Part shown: piece after piece, positions 25,841-35,148 of the stretch
How positions within the stretch are numbered: the first letter of the stretch is position 1
Layout: the number at the start of each line of letters is the position of its first letter
Origin: an uncultured Poribacteria bacterium
Lineage (GTDB): Bacteria; Poribacteria; WGA-4E; WGA-3G
Direction of reading: 5' to 3'
Assembly: GCA_958295855.1 (NCBI GenBank)
Contig: OY282383.1
Location: 3,824,481-3,888,480 of the forward strand
Length of the DNA: 64,000 nucleotides
Made by a program: the position numbers and the translations under genes
Notes under the pieces: generated by a model
The model's database searches: none
The model's input: the letters and a program-made list of their open reading frames with translations, nothing else
What the model was told of the DNA's origin: nothing

Positions 25841-26998
25841 ATGGCAAATCAGAATCGCCCGACGCTCAATGTCAACGCTGGCCCCCACAACCGGGATGGG
25901 TGCCCCGTTATTGTTGATATCAGCCATCCCGGGGCAATCCAACTCGCCAACAGCGATGTCATCTTAACCGATTCAGATAGCGGCGATGTCATCTCAGCAC
26001 AGTGCTACACCAGCGACGATAGCACATCTACCACCGTAGCGTGGATACTTGATGGCCTCGCCGCTGGTACTTCCCGCACCTATACCCTTTCGGAGGGAAG
26101 CGTTGCCGGAGAAACTGGCGTTCAATTAAAAGTTGAAGCCGAGACGATTGGTGTAACGCTCAACGGGCGTTCCTTTACAACCTTCCGCTACGGTAAAACG
26201 CAGTTTCGTCCCTATTTCTTTCCCGTGTTGGGGCCTAACGGCCGAGAATTGACGCGCGGGGAAACGAGCGACATCTCGAGGGATCACGTTCATCACCGCT
26301 CCCTCTACGTCGCCTATGGGGAAGTTAACGACGTTGATCTGTGGGGCGAAGGTAGCAATTCCGGCAGAGTTGTACACCAAGGTTTCACACAAAAACACGG
26401 TGGTGCTGTTGCCGGCAGGATTTATACTGAAAATACTTGGGAGACACAGGGGGGCGAAATATTGATGGCGGATAAACAGAATTTTCGCATCTATAACCTC
26501 CCTGAAGATGCCGCAATTCTTGACCTGGATTTAAGTTTTATCGCCTCTGTGGGAGATGTCCATTTTGGAGACACCAAAGAGGGCGGCATCATGTCACTCC
26601 GGGTGCATCCTTCAATGAATGCTTCAGATGGAGGGAGAATCGAGAACGCCTTTGGAGGTATCAATGAAGCGGAAACCTGGGGTAAACGCGCCAATTGGTG
26701 TGATTATTCAGGTGTAGTTGACGACACCCCTGTGGGGATTGCTGTGTACGACCATATCGCCAATCCGCGATATCCAACGTATTGGCATGTTCGCAACTAC
26801 GGGTTAATGGGAAGCAACATTTTTGGGAGCGGCACCTTTGAAGGGGACCCGGCCAAAGACGGCTCCTACACCTTAAAAAAGGGTGAGGAGATGCACTTCC
26901 GGTTCCGCGTACTTATTCATGCTGGCGATGCAACCGTTGGCAAGGTCGCGCAGAAGTATCACGATTTCATCAACCCACCCGCGGTTGAAGTGTCCTGA
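25841..26998 (+). CDS. PmoA-like (DUF6807) protein
   Basis: A 385-residue beta-rich protein with the DUF6807 pattern: RPYFFPVLGPNGRELTRG (about 123-140), DHVHHRSLYVAYGEVNDVDLWG (about 148-169), GGIMSLRVHP and GKRANWCDYSGVVDD. Despite the label, it is unrelated to methane oxidation and is common beside Gfo/Idh dehydrogenases and sugar-use genes. The His cluster may bind metal or sugar. ATG 25841 has GAGGAAATTC before it. It stands 94 bp before a Gfo/Idh gene and probably acts on the same substrate. Confidence 0.85.
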   Translation: MANQNRPTLNVNAGPHNRDGCPVIVDISHPGAIQLANSDVILTDSDSGDVISAQCYTSDDSTSTTVAWILDGLAAGTSRTYTLSEGSVAGETGVQLKVEAETIGVTLNGRSFTTFRYGKTQFRPYFFPVLGPNGRELTRGETSDISRDHVHHRSLYVAYGEVNDVDLWGEGSNSGRVVHQGFTQKHGGAVAGRIYTENTWETQGGEILMADKQNFRIYNLPEDAAILDLDLSFIASVGDVHFGDTKEGGIMSLRVHPSMNASDGGRIENAFGGINEAETWGKRANWCDYSGVVDDTPVGIAVYDHIANPRYPTYWHVRNYGLMGSNIFGSGTFEGDPAKDGSYTLKKGEEMHFRFRVLIHAGDATVGKVAQKYHDFINPPAVEVS

Positions 26999-27092
26999 GC
27001 TGCCAACGCACCTGCAAGCCGCACCACTTTTTGGGAGTTTTCAGTTATCCCGCGGTTTCTTAAGCCTAACCTTATAGCAAGGAGATTCAAAC

Positions 27093-28196
27093 ATGCCAAT
27101 CCCTACAATCCACGTAGGCTGTACCCATTTTGCGCACGGCCGCCTACAAGCACAAATCAATTCAAACGGACTTGAGCCTGTTGCGTGTGTCGATATTAAC
27201 CTTGAAGCGGCGCGCAAAGGCGTAGCGAGTTTAGAGGGGGACATCCCTGAATACCTGAGTGAACGCATCTACACGACGATAACCGAAGCCAAGGAAAAAC
27301 ACGACGCACATGCATGCCTCATCTACGCGTCTACAACGGTTCACGCCAAACTGATTGTTGAAAGCTTAAACCTCGGCATGCATACCCTCTGTGTCAAACC
27401 CATCGCGACGACACAGGCAGAATTCCACGACATTATCCAGGCACACAAGGCGAACCCAGGGCTGATGTTGGTGCAGGGACAAAACAAACGGTGGAACCCT
27501 GCCGCGGCCAAGATGCGGGAATGGCTCAGGGAAAAAGGCGGCATCGGTGAGATGTTAGCCGGGGAGTGCCGATTCTGGATCCGCCAAAATCTGTACACCG
27601 GGCCGAATCCGGGAATAGAGGAGAGCATTAAGTCACCCGATTCCCGCCAACCCGATGCTTATGTGGATGGACTATTCTTCCACGCTGGCACAAGTCACCA
27701 ACTCGACCAGCTCGTTGCAGCGAAAGGGCTCCCTAAGTATGTCACCGCGCATATCCACAACCGCCGCGACCCAGAATTAGGGCAAATTGAGGCTTGGGGT
27801 ACAGCAGGCGGCAACGCGCTCATGGAGTATGCAAACGGTGCCCCGTTTTCCTATGCCGGAACGCGCGCAGGGCATGCCAATTCCTTCGGTTGGAGCGGAA
27901 ACTGGACTTTTCACGGTGAGAATGGAGACATTCGACGAGACGCAGGGCACCTGCAACTCTTCCGGCTCGGCAAAACCGTTGAAAATTTATCCCTCCAAGA
28001 TTTGCATGCTGGCTTAATAGAGGATGACCGGCTTCAATTTGATGCCTTTGCACAGGCGGTTGCCAACGGCACAGATCGAGACTGGATGCAGGAAACAACG
28101 CTGGGGACATGGGTGTTGATGGAGGCATGCAACGAATCCGCACGAACGCACGAACGGGTTGACGTGGAAGCGTTTGCCGCAAAGATGCTCAAATGA
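27093..28196 (+). CDS. Gfo/Idh/MocA-family oxidoreductase
   Basis: A 367-residue NAD(P)-dependent dehydrogenase-like protein. The Rossmann start is atypical (HVGCTHFAHGRL), but the domain continues with ACVDINLEAA, CLIYASTTVHAKLIVESL and LCVKPIATTQAE with the catalytic-type Lys102 of the KP motif. The C-terminal alpha/beta domain has HAGTSHQLDQL. The substrate, usually a polyol or sugar, cannot be read from sequence. AAGGAGATTC precedes the ATG. Likely operon with the PmoA-like gene and perhaps the transferase downstream. Confidence 0.85.
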   Translation: MPIPTIHVGCTHFAHGRLQAQINSNGLEPVACVDINLEAARKGVASLEGDIPEYLSERIYTTITEAKEKHDAHACLIYASTTVHAKLIVESLNLGMHTLCVKPIATTQAEFHDIIQAHKANPGLMLVQGQNKRWNPAAAKMREWLREKGGIGEMLAGECRFWIRQNLYTGPNPGIEESIKSPDSRQPDAYVDGLFFHAGTSHQLDQLVAAKGLPKYVTAHIHNRRDPELGQIEAWGTAGGNALMEYANGAPFSYAGTRAGHANSFGWSGNWTFHGENGDIRRDAGHLQLFRLGKTVENLSLQDLHAGLIEDDRLQFDAFAQAVANGTDRDWMQETTLGTWVLMEACNESARTHERVDVEAFAAKMLK

Positions 28197-28281
28197 TACG
28201 GGCGAGATACGGTGCAGTCTCTTGTCACGTTGGCTTGTAGATTTTCATTAGCAACGTTCGGATTGAAAACGGAGGAATCAC

Positions 28282-29919
28282 ATGCAATCTCCACATGGCA
28301 TTATCGCTTCAGCGTTTCGTCCCTCTGTCATGGGCAGAAACGGCGTAGTTACATCAGGGCACGTGCTTGCTTCACAAGCCGGCATTCAGACGATGATGGC
28401 CGGTGGCAACGCTGTTGATGCAGCGATTGCAACCGCAGCCGCGCTCGGTGTTGTTGAACCTGCCGGCTCCGGGGTCGGCGGCGACGGCTTTATTCTCATC
28501 TATTGGGCAGAAACAGGGCAGGTCGCGGCGGTAAATGCAACGGGACCCGCACCGCGTGCCGCGACTCGCGAAACTTACCTCAAAAACGGAGGCATTCCGA
28601 TGAAAGGGATGCGGAGTGTTTCTGTGCCTGGACTTGTTGATGGGTGGCTCCTCGCGCATGAACGCTACGGCGCACTCAAGTTAGAGGACGTGTTCGCGCC
28701 AGCAATCTCTCTTTGCGAAGATGGATTTCCAGTGAGCCATAGACTTGCCAACGGGCTCCGTGGAGAGAACGCGCGCTTCGCTGCCGATGCACACACCCGC
28801 GCTGTCTTCACAAACGACGGCGAACCCATCGCCCCCGGCCAACTCCTCGCCAATCAGAACCTCGGCACCTCCCTCCGAAACATCGCAAAAGAGGGACGAG
28901 AAACGCTCTATAAAGGGGAAATTGCCGAAGCCATCGCCGAATTCAGCCACGCCTACGATGGACTTTTGACAGCGGAAGACCTCGCTAACTACCACGCCCA
29001 CTGGGCTGAGCCGATACACGTCAACTACCGCGGATACGACGTCTATGAGATGCCGCCCAATTCAAGCGGACATATTCTGTTGCAGGAATTAAACATCGTT
29101 GAGTTGTTCGATTTGCAAATGTTGGGATGCAATACCGCCGAAAGTGTACATCTGATGGTTGAAGCGAAAAAACTCGCCTTCGCCGACCGGGAAAAACATA
29201 CGGCAGACCCGGAGTGGGTGGATATTCCGTTGCAAGGCATGTTATCTAAAGCGTACGCCGCCGAACAATCCGAACGAATCGACCTGGACAAAGCAGCAGT
29301 TGACGTGCCAGCAGGCGCACCGGAAGCACATGAAGATACCACCTGTTTCTGCACGGCAGACCGCGCAGGAAATCTTGTCTGCGTACTTCAGAGCATCCAA
29401 TCCGGGTTCGGGTCCAGTTTGATCGCTGGAGATACGGGCATCCTGCTGAACAACCGGATGACGTATTGGCATTTGGAAGAGGGACACCCCAACTGCTTGA
29501 TGCCAGGCAAACGTGTTCGCCACACCATGAACCCTGTCATTGTTACAAAAGATGGACAACCATTCTTAGCGTGCGGCACACCTGGCGCAGATACACAGGT
29601 GCAGACGAACCTACAGTTAGTGACGCATGTCCTTGACTTTGGGATGACACCCCAAGAGGCAGTCTCTGCACCGCGCTGGCGCAGCTTACAGAACCCGATG
29701 GAATCTACTATCCCGCATGTCTGCTCCAATAACCTCCAGTTGGAGAGCCGATTCTCTTCAGATACCCAAAAGGGTTTAGCAGAGAGGGGACATGAACTCC
29801 AACTCGTAGGCGATTGGGGCGGGCCGGGGAGCGCCCAAGCTATCCTCGTCCATCCCGAATCGGGCGCACTCATCGGCGGTGCCGACCCGAGAACCGATGG
29901 ATATGCTGTCAGTTTTTAG
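28282..29919 (+). CDS. Gamma-glutamyltransferase family protein
   Basis: A 545-residue Ntn-hydrolase of the GGT family: GGNAVDAAIATAAALGVVEPAGSGVGGDGF (about 37-66), MPPNSSGHILLQELNIVE, and the self-cleavage site EDTTCFCTAD with the likely nucleophile Thr353. Cleavage would give subunits of about 352 and 193 residues. Later GYAVSF end and a TPGADTQVQTNLQL region fit. There is no signal peptide, unlike classical periplasmic GGT, so it may be cytoplasmic and act on another gamma-glutamyl or amide substrate. CGGAGG precedes the ATG. Confidence 0.9.
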   Translation: MQSPHGIIASAFRPSVMGRNGVVTSGHVLASQAGIQTMMAGGNAVDAAIATAAALGVVEPAGSGVGGDGFILIYWAETGQVAAVNATGPAPRAATRETYLKNGGIPMKGMRSVSVPGLVDGWLLAHERYGALKLEDVFAPAISLCEDGFPVSHRLANGLRGENARFAADAHTRAVFTNDGEPIAPGQLLANQNLGTSLRNIAKEGRETLYKGEIAEAIAEFSHAYDGLLTAEDLANYHAHWAEPIHVNYRGYDVYEMPPNSSGHILLQELNIVELFDLQMLGCNTAESVHLMVEAKKLAFADREKHTADPEWVDIPLQGMLSKAYAAEQSERIDLDKAAVDVPAGAPEAHEDTTCFCTADRAGNLVCVLQSIQSGFGSSLIAGDTGILLNNRMTYWHLEEGHPNCLMPGKRVRHTMNPVIVTKDGQPFLACGTPGADTQVQTNLQLVTHVLDFGMTPQEAVSAPRWRSLQNPMESTIPHVCSNNLQLESRFSSDTQKGLAERGHELQLVGDWGGPGSAQAILVHPESGALIGGADPRTDGYAVSF

Positions 29920-29975
29920 AAAACGTAGGCCTCATAAACTCTCACTTATCCTAAAAGATAGATGAAAGAAAAACC

Positions 29976-31025
29976 ATGAAAATATTAGTCACAGGCGGCA
30001 CAGGCCGCATCGGATCGAATCTTGTTAAAAAACTATTAGAAAAGGGACACGACATCCGCAGTTTTGTCTATCCGGGGGATGTCAACCGTGTCGGACGATG
30101 GGACAGCTATGAACGCGTCGAGACGGTGCTCGGCGACCTGCGCGAATACGAAGATGTGAAAAAAGCTGTTGAAGGGGTAGATGCCATCTATCATATCGCC
30201 GCCGCCTTCGGCGGGCCGTTTGATAACCGTCAGTACTTGGCTATCAACGGCATGGGCACGCTCAACATTCTAGAGTGTGTCCGCGAGTTCAATCCCAACA
30301 TCCATCGCCTTGTCTACGCGTGTACCGAAGCTATTTATTGGCGGTTGACCGAAAGCGGCAGGCTTTTCAATGATTTAATTACCGAGGACATGGTTGCTAA
30401 ATACCATCACATGCCCTATTTCCTCACAAAATGGATCGGCGAAGAACTGTGTATGACCTATCACCACCAATATGGTGTGCCTTCTACGGTATTCCGGTTC
30501 ACGACGGTGATTGAGCCGAGCGAATATCTCAACGAAGATGGCTTGCCGCGGCAGTTCATCTTTAGCCCGCTCTATCAGCGCTACAAGAATTACACAGGAA
30601 ATAACCCCACTGAACTAGAGACAGCAAACGTAGTGAAATCCCTGTGGGATGGGCAAGAAAAGTTCATACTCAAACGGAATCCAGACGGACGCCCCTACAA
30701 GGAGCATTTTACCGATGTGCGCGACATCGTTCAGGGGTTAGTTTTGGGGATTGAGAAGGAGGCGGCTATCGGTGAAGAATTCACCCTGGGCGGAAATGGC
30801 GTTTTCAAATATGAAGAGGTTATCCCGTACCTATGTGAACGGTACGATATGGATTTTGTCGATGTGACACTCCCGCAATCCAACTATTTTGCGTTTGACT
30901 TAAGCAAAATCAAAGCCCTATTGGACTATGAACCGCAACACGACTTGGCGAGCATTCTCGATGCCGCCGAAGCGATGCGCCGTGGTGAAGATGTCGGTAT
31001 CATTCCGACAGGCGTCCGGTGGTGA
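29976..31025 (+). CDS. NAD-dependent epimerase/dehydratase
   Basis: A 349-residue extended short-chain dehydrogenase: MKILVTGGTGRIGSNLV with the glycine-rich NAD site at 7-13, DLREYEDV, YHIAAAFGG, and the catalytic YFLTK (Tyr148, Lys152). It should act on a nucleotide sugar or related polyol; the exact reaction is unknown. It follows the GGT-like gene by 56 bases, with only a weak GAAAGAAA before the ATG. Confidence 0.87.
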   Translation: MKILVTGGTGRIGSNLVKKLLEKGHDIRSFVYPGDVNRVGRWDSYERVETVLGDLREYEDVKKAVEGVDAIYHIAAAFGGPFDNRQYLAINGMGTLNILECVREFNPNIHRLVYACTEAIYWRLTESGRLFNDLITEDMVAKYHHMPYFLTKWIGEELCMTYHHQYGVPSTVFRFTTVIEPSEYLNEDGLPRQFIFSPLYQRYKNYTGNNPTELETANVVKSLWDGQEKFILKRNPDGRPYKEHFTDVRDIVQGLVLGIEKEAAIGEEFTLGGNGVFKYEEVIPYLCERYDMDFVDVTLPQSNYFAFDLSKIKALLDYEPQHDLASILDAAEAMRRGEDVGIIPTGVRW

Positions 31026-31150
31026 AAGCCGATGTGATAACAGCGGTGGCCGTCATTCACTTGCTCTTCGTTCATATCAAGGAATTCCAATTGTCAAAGC
31101 AGCGGATTTTCTGAGGAACTATGTACCATCCTGAGTGGACGCGTTTTCCC

Positions 31151-31179
31151 TTGACAATCAGTGGATAGTAGGTTAAACT
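31151..31179 (+). promoter_or_regulatory. Sigma-70 promoter for the DUF1549 gene
   Basis: Perfect TTGACA (31151-31156), 17-base spacer, TAAACT (31174-31179), about 130 bases before the start codon. The leader contains the small hairpin GGAGGGTT-GAA-ACCCCC. Confidence 0.65.
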
Positions 31180-31311
31180 TTTATAGTAAGCGAAATCTAA
31201 ACAGAAATGGACACGCGCTTGTGGAGGGTTGAAACCCCCTTACAACGGTGTATTTTTGCTATAAGAAACACATCCGAACCATAAACCACCTAGTTAGGAG
31301 GTTCATCTGTC

Positions 31312-32946
31312 ATGAGAACACTTTATTGGGCTACCCTACTGTGCTTTACCTTCTTGACGCTGAATTGCACCAAAGTTACGCAGACACCGACCTGGCGGGT
31401 GCCATCAAGTACCAAACACCTTGACCGGCACATCAACGCAGTGCTTAAAAGAGAAGGTATTCAACCCTCAAAAGTTTCAGAGGATGCAGCGTTTTTGCGC
31501 CGTATCCATCTGGATATGACCGGAAAAATCCCTACTCCAGAAGAAGTGTTGGATTTTCTCAAAGACGGTTCTCCAAACAAACGCCATAAAAAGATTGAAT
31601 TGCTGCTTGAAGGAGAGGGCTATGTTGGCTATTGGAGTCAACTCTGGGTGAACTGGTTAATCGGAAGGCGCGGGGATGGAGATGAACAACGCATCGGCTT
31701 AACACGCTGGGTGCGCGAAGCACTCGCCAAAAACATACCCTATAATCAGTTTGTTCAAGAACTCATCGCAGCTGACGGAGAATTGCGGGACAACGGGGCA
31801 GGAAACTATGTCTTGCGGTACGATCGTTCGCCTGTTTTTCTCACCTCCCATACCTCGCGCCTGTTTTTGGGCATCCCGATGCAGTGTGCAGAATGCCACG
31901 ACCACAAGACAGAAGCCTGGCGACAAGAGGACTTCTACGGCATCGCTGCCTTCTTTACCGGCATAGAAAGCGAGGAGATGGGGTACATCCAAGCCACGGA
32001 CATGGTAGGGAATGAGCGGCGGATGCAGAATCATCTCATTACAAACAAGCCGGAAAGGGATATTTACGTCGAAAGGTTGGAGACCTCCGTGCCACCACGC
32101 TTCCTAGACAGCACAGAGTACAAAGGCTCCCTCGTCAAAAAACGTGAGGCATTGGCACAATGGATAACCGATGAATCTAACCCTTATTTTAGCCGCGCAC
32201 TCGTCAACCGCATCTGGAAACACTTTATGGGACGCGCCTTTGTCGAACCTGTTGACGGATTCGGAGAAGAGAATCCACCCACCAACCCTGAACTTTTGGC
32301 GTGGCTGGCAGAGGACTTCGTCATCCACGACTACGATCTACAACACTTGATGCGGACAATCCTCAATTCAGAGACATATCAGCGCACCTCAGAGACAAAT
32401 AAGAGTAATAAAGAGGACGAACGCTATTACTCGCATGCTTATGTGAAACCGCTAAGTGCTGAACAGTTTTTCTATTCGCTCCTTCAAGCCACCGGTTTTG
32501 AAAGACTCCAACACGTCAAGATGGAAGGTATGACGCGGCGAGGCGGCGAGGACCGGCAGGGAATGCTACGTCGGCTTGAAAGCATGAAACGGGAGCACCT
32601 CGAAAAGTTTCTCTTTCTACTCAATAACGGCGAGATGGAAGAGATCGAAGCCTTCAACGGGACTGTCCCACAAGCCCTCATGATGATTAACGGGCCCGTA
32701 GTCAACGATAGTGCCAATCACGAAGAACGTGGGAGCTTTATCCACTATGTCCTTGAAAAATGGCGGGAACCGAGAGACCGGATGGAGTATATCTACCTCA
32801 CCGTGCTGTCACGCCTGCCAACCAGTAAAGAGAAAACCTATTTCCAACGTTACTTAGAACGTAGTTTGTATCGTAACAAAGACCTGGCTTACGAAGATCT
32901 CTATTGGGTTTTGTTAAATTCGGCTGAGTTTTCGCTCAACCATTAA
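31312..32946 (+). CDS. DUF1549/DUF1553-type lipoprotein
   Basis: A 544-residue lipoprotein (signal ending TLNC, Cys about 19). The N-terminal DUF1549 part has AFLRRIHLDMTGKIPTPEEVLDFL and PMQCAECHDHK, where C192-x-x-C195-H196 is a haem c-type motif. The C-terminal DUF1553 part has RALVNRIWKHFMGR, GFGEENPPTNPELLAWLAEDF and YILTVLSRLPT-like helices. These proteins are typical of Planctomycetes and relatives and usually pair with a DUF1501 partner, which is absent here. Function is unknown; redox or polysaccharide roles have been proposed. GGAGG precedes the ATG. Confidence 0.88.
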   Translation: MRTLYWATLLCFTFLTLNCTKVTQTPTWRVPSSTKHLDRHINAVLKREGIQPSKVSEDAAFLRRIHLDMTGKIPTPEEVLDFLKDGSPNKRHKKIELLLEGEGYVGYWSQLWVNWLIGRRGDGDEQRIGLTRWVREALAKNIPYNQFVQELIAADGELRDNGAGNYVLRYDRSPVFLTSHTSRLFLGIPMQCAECHDHKTEAWRQEDFYGIAAFFTGIESEEMGYIQATDMVGNERRMQNHLITNKPERDIYVERLETSVPPRFLDSTEYKGSLVKKREALAQWITDESNPYFSRALVNRIWKHFMGRAFVEPVDGFGEENPPTNPELLAWLAEDFVIHDYDLQHLMRTILNSETYQRTSETNKSNKEDERYYSHAYVKPLSAEQFFYSLLQATGFERLQHVKMEGMTRRGGEDRQGMLRRLESMKREHLEKFLFLLNNGEMEEIEAFNGTVPQALMMINGPVVNDSANHEERGSFIHYVLEKWREPRDRMEYIYLTVLSRLPTSKEKTYFQRYLERSLYRNKDLAYEDLYWVLLNSAEFSLNH

Positions 32947-33037
32947 GAGAATTGTAGGGGCAGGGTTTCCATAGTGCCCGCCCATTATTGTAGGGCGGTG
33001 CCTCGGTGCCCGCCCATTCCTGAAGGAGAATTTAATC

Positions 33038-33760
33038 ATGAAAAAACGTAATCTGTTCATCGTTACCTGTTGCATCACCATCGGCATCGCTGCCGTTGCA
33101 ATGTCACAAACCTATTTTGAGGATAATTTTGATGACTCAAAGGCATCTGAAGATAAATGGGTCGCCCTCTTCGGAGAATGGGAATTCAAAAATGATGAAT
33201 ACCATCAACTCCAAGACACACCTAACTGCATGAGTGTGGTTGCTGACGAATTTTGGGATGATGCCTGGAACGAATACACCTTTGAGGTGAGAGGCAGTAA
33301 AATTAGTGGTGCCGAAGGCTTCCTGATTATGTTCCGGTGCCAAGGTACGATGGAAGCCCGTGGGCAAGCTCTCGAAGACCATCCACCTCGCATGGAGAAA
33401 CTCAAACCCTCCTTAGAATACTGGTGGAATCTGGGCGGTTGGGGAAACTCCCGCTCACAGGTAGAGTCGTGGGGCGGCAAAGCGGGTGCCAATAGCGGCC
33501 ACACCATTGACGAAAAAGATTGGTATAACATCAAGATTGTCAATACGCCCAAAAACTACACGGTCATCCTCAACGATGAAGAAGTTGCCACAGTTGACGA
33601 TGATACTGAAGGCGGTGTCGGGCGGATTGGCCTTGCAACGTGGAGCACCGTTGCGAAGTATGACGACGTGGTTGTTTACGGCCCTGACGGGCCCTCATTG
33701 CCTGTTGATGCGAAAAGCAAACTCGCAACGACCTGGGCACATCTTAAATCGGTTAGGTAA
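33038..33760 (+). CDS. Secreted concanavalin-like (3-keto-disaccharide hydrolase-like) domain protein
   Basis: A 240-residue protein with a cleavable signal (hydrophobic 7-21, ending AVAMSQ) and one beta-sandwich domain: YFEDNFDDSKASEDKWVALFGEW at the start, GFLIMFRCQGT, DWYNIKIVNTPKNYTVILNDEEVATV, and GRIGLATWSTVAKYDDVVVYG near the end. This is the jelly-roll layout of DUF1080/laminin-G-like carbohydrate-binding domains. It could bind or cleave a glycan outside the cell. GAAGGAGAA precedes the ATG, and a strong terminator follows. Confidence 0.7.
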   Translation: MKKRNLFIVTCCITIGIAAVAMSQTYFEDNFDDSKASEDKWVALFGEWEFKNDEYHQLQDTPNCMSVVADEFWDDAWNEYTFEVRGSKISGAEGFLIMFRCQGTMEARGQALEDHPPRMEKLKPSLEYWWNLGGWGNSRSQVESWGGKAGANSGHTIDEKDWYNIKIVNTPKNYTVILNDEEVATVDDDTEGGVGRIGLATWSTVAKYDDVVVYGPDGPSLPVDAKSKLATTWAHLKSVR

Positions 33761-33767
33761 AGTGCCA

Positions 33768-33824
33768 TAAAAAGTGGGAGGCAGCGGTCGCGTGTCACGC
33801 GAATGTTCTGTCTCCCATTTTTTC
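33768..33824. terminator. Terminator with long stem-loop
   Basis: AAAAAGTGGGAG..CAG pairs with CTG..CTCCCATTTTTT around a loop that contains its own small hairpin (CGCGTGTCACGCG). Run of A on one side and T on the other suits a two-way terminator. Confidence 0.7.
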
Positions 33825-33835
33825 TTCCAGCGGAT

Positions 33836-34065
33836 TTAAGAATTATAGAAACGCGGAAGTGGAACCAGACGGTGCCATGGTACATCCTCGGCATCAGGGT
33901 CTCGGACTAGGAGGTTTAAGAATTGTCGGAGGTTGGCTTCTCCATTACCTTTCGCAACGCTAATCCCATCGAGGTTTCCTCGGTTTTTCGTTTAGATTGA
34001 TCTGGTTTTCGTTGTGTCGGATATGTTTTGGTATTACACCACCATCCGTGAATTGCTCCAGACAT
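33836..34065 (-). pseudogene. Possible short gene with frameshift, unrecognised
   Basis: A start with good signals: TTGAAG (34116-34121), 16 bases, perfect TATAAT (34094-34099), GAGGAG (34072-34077), ATG (34063-34065). The frame runs 49 codons to 33916. A second frame carries protein-like sequence (GNGEANLRQFLNLLVRDPDA, then EDVPWHRLVPLPRFYN) down to a stop at 33836. A one-base shift near the A-run at about 33987 would join both into a protein of some 75 residues. No family is recognised. The remaining gap up to 33825 is a terminator. Confidence 0.35.
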
Positions 34066-34117
34066 CTTTAACTCCTCGCGTTTTTCTGCACATATTATAT
34101 GCCTCCATGGTAGACCT

Positions 34118-35086
34118 TCAACGAGGATCTAAATTTTTTAAACGCCGTTCGGCAAGATCACGATAGAAACTATCATGATCTCCAGTTATATCTATAATTC
34201 TCTTTAGCCATTCTTCCGCCGCTTTCAAGTACTTCGGCGAATCTTCCAAGAGCCTTTGAACTTTTTTATCCGCTGCCTCAGCTTCTTTCTCTTCCCCTAA
34301 TGTTGCGAATCTCCGAGAGCTTGTTGCAAGTTCCCGATAGGTTTCAGCTAGACTCTTAGTTTGCAGAGAATTAACCCAATAGGCTTGAGCAATTTGATAA
34401 CGGAATGCCTGAAGCGTTGATGCATCCGGATGATCCTTTTCAAACTCCTCAAAAGTTTGAATCAGAATTGGCAGATACTTGCTGAAATTAGCCATGATAC
34501 CGTAGGAGGCCCCGCCGCTGCCCGGTTCTTTCCAACCAAGCAATGTTTTCAATTTTCCTTCATAAGCAATGCGGGAAGCCTCCGTTTTTGCAAATTCCGT
34601 AATGACTTTATCATACCATTTTATTGCAGCTTCTACATTGGAAATCCCACTCGCATCGAGCTTAAATATCTCGCTTTTATCGTCAGAGTAGAAGTCCGCA
34701 TGCCGCAAATATGAACGCGCAACAGCATTATCTAAATTCTCCTTAGCAGTTCCTATTACAATTTCGGATAATTCGGCGATTCTATCCCGTACCAATCCTG
34801 CCTCCTCAGACTTAGGATACTTATCAACAAGATACTGCCACGAGTTAAGTGCAGCCTTGATTCTATCTTCCCCAAAAGCAATGTTACCGAGTAAATAGTA
34901 GGCTTGTGCTTTATCAGCAGCCTTGATTCCCTTTTCAAAAATTAAGTCAATGAGCTCACGCTTAGCATCAGTTGTTAATCCATGTTCATTAAGCAAAATA
35001 GCCTTTTCAAGGGATGCTGCGATAACCAATGATGGTAGACCTACACAGCAGATACTGAGCAGAACGAAAGTCTTGAATTTTAACAT
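34118..35086 (-). CDS. Secreted TPR-like helical repeat protein
   Basis: A 322-residue protein with a signal peptide (hydrophobic 6-22, ending VIAAS) and a string of helical pairs of TPR type: KAQAYYLLGNIAFGEDRIKAALNSW, AIKWYDKVITEFAKTEASRIAYEG, FRYQIAQAYWVNSLQTKSLAE, and KYLKAAEEWLKRIIDI. It resembles periplasmic YbgF/BamD-style TPR proteins but no exact family is clear. ATG 35086 follows AAGGAGAG; the longer frame to 35122 is not needed. It is probably monocistronic. Confidence 0.65.
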   Translation of the reverse strand: MLKFKTFVLLSICCVGLPSLVIAASLEKAILLNEHGLTTDAKRELIDLIFEKGIKAADKAQAYYLLGNIAFGEDRIKAALNSWQYLVDKYPKSEEAGLVRDRIAELSEIVIGTAKENLDNAVARSYLRHADFYSDDKSEIFKLDASGISNVEAAIKWYDKVITEFAKTEASRIAYEGKLKTLLGWKEPGSGGASYGIMANFSKYLPILIQTFEEFEKDHPDASTLQAFRYQIAQAYWVNSLQTKSLAETYRELATSSRRFATLGEEKEAEAADKKVQRLLEDSPKYLKAAEEWLKRIIDITGDHDSFYRDLAERRLKNLDPR

Positions 35087-35148
35087 TTTTCTCTCCTTAC
35101 GCGGACATATACGGCTTAACATAACGGTGGCCGCCCTTACAATACAAA

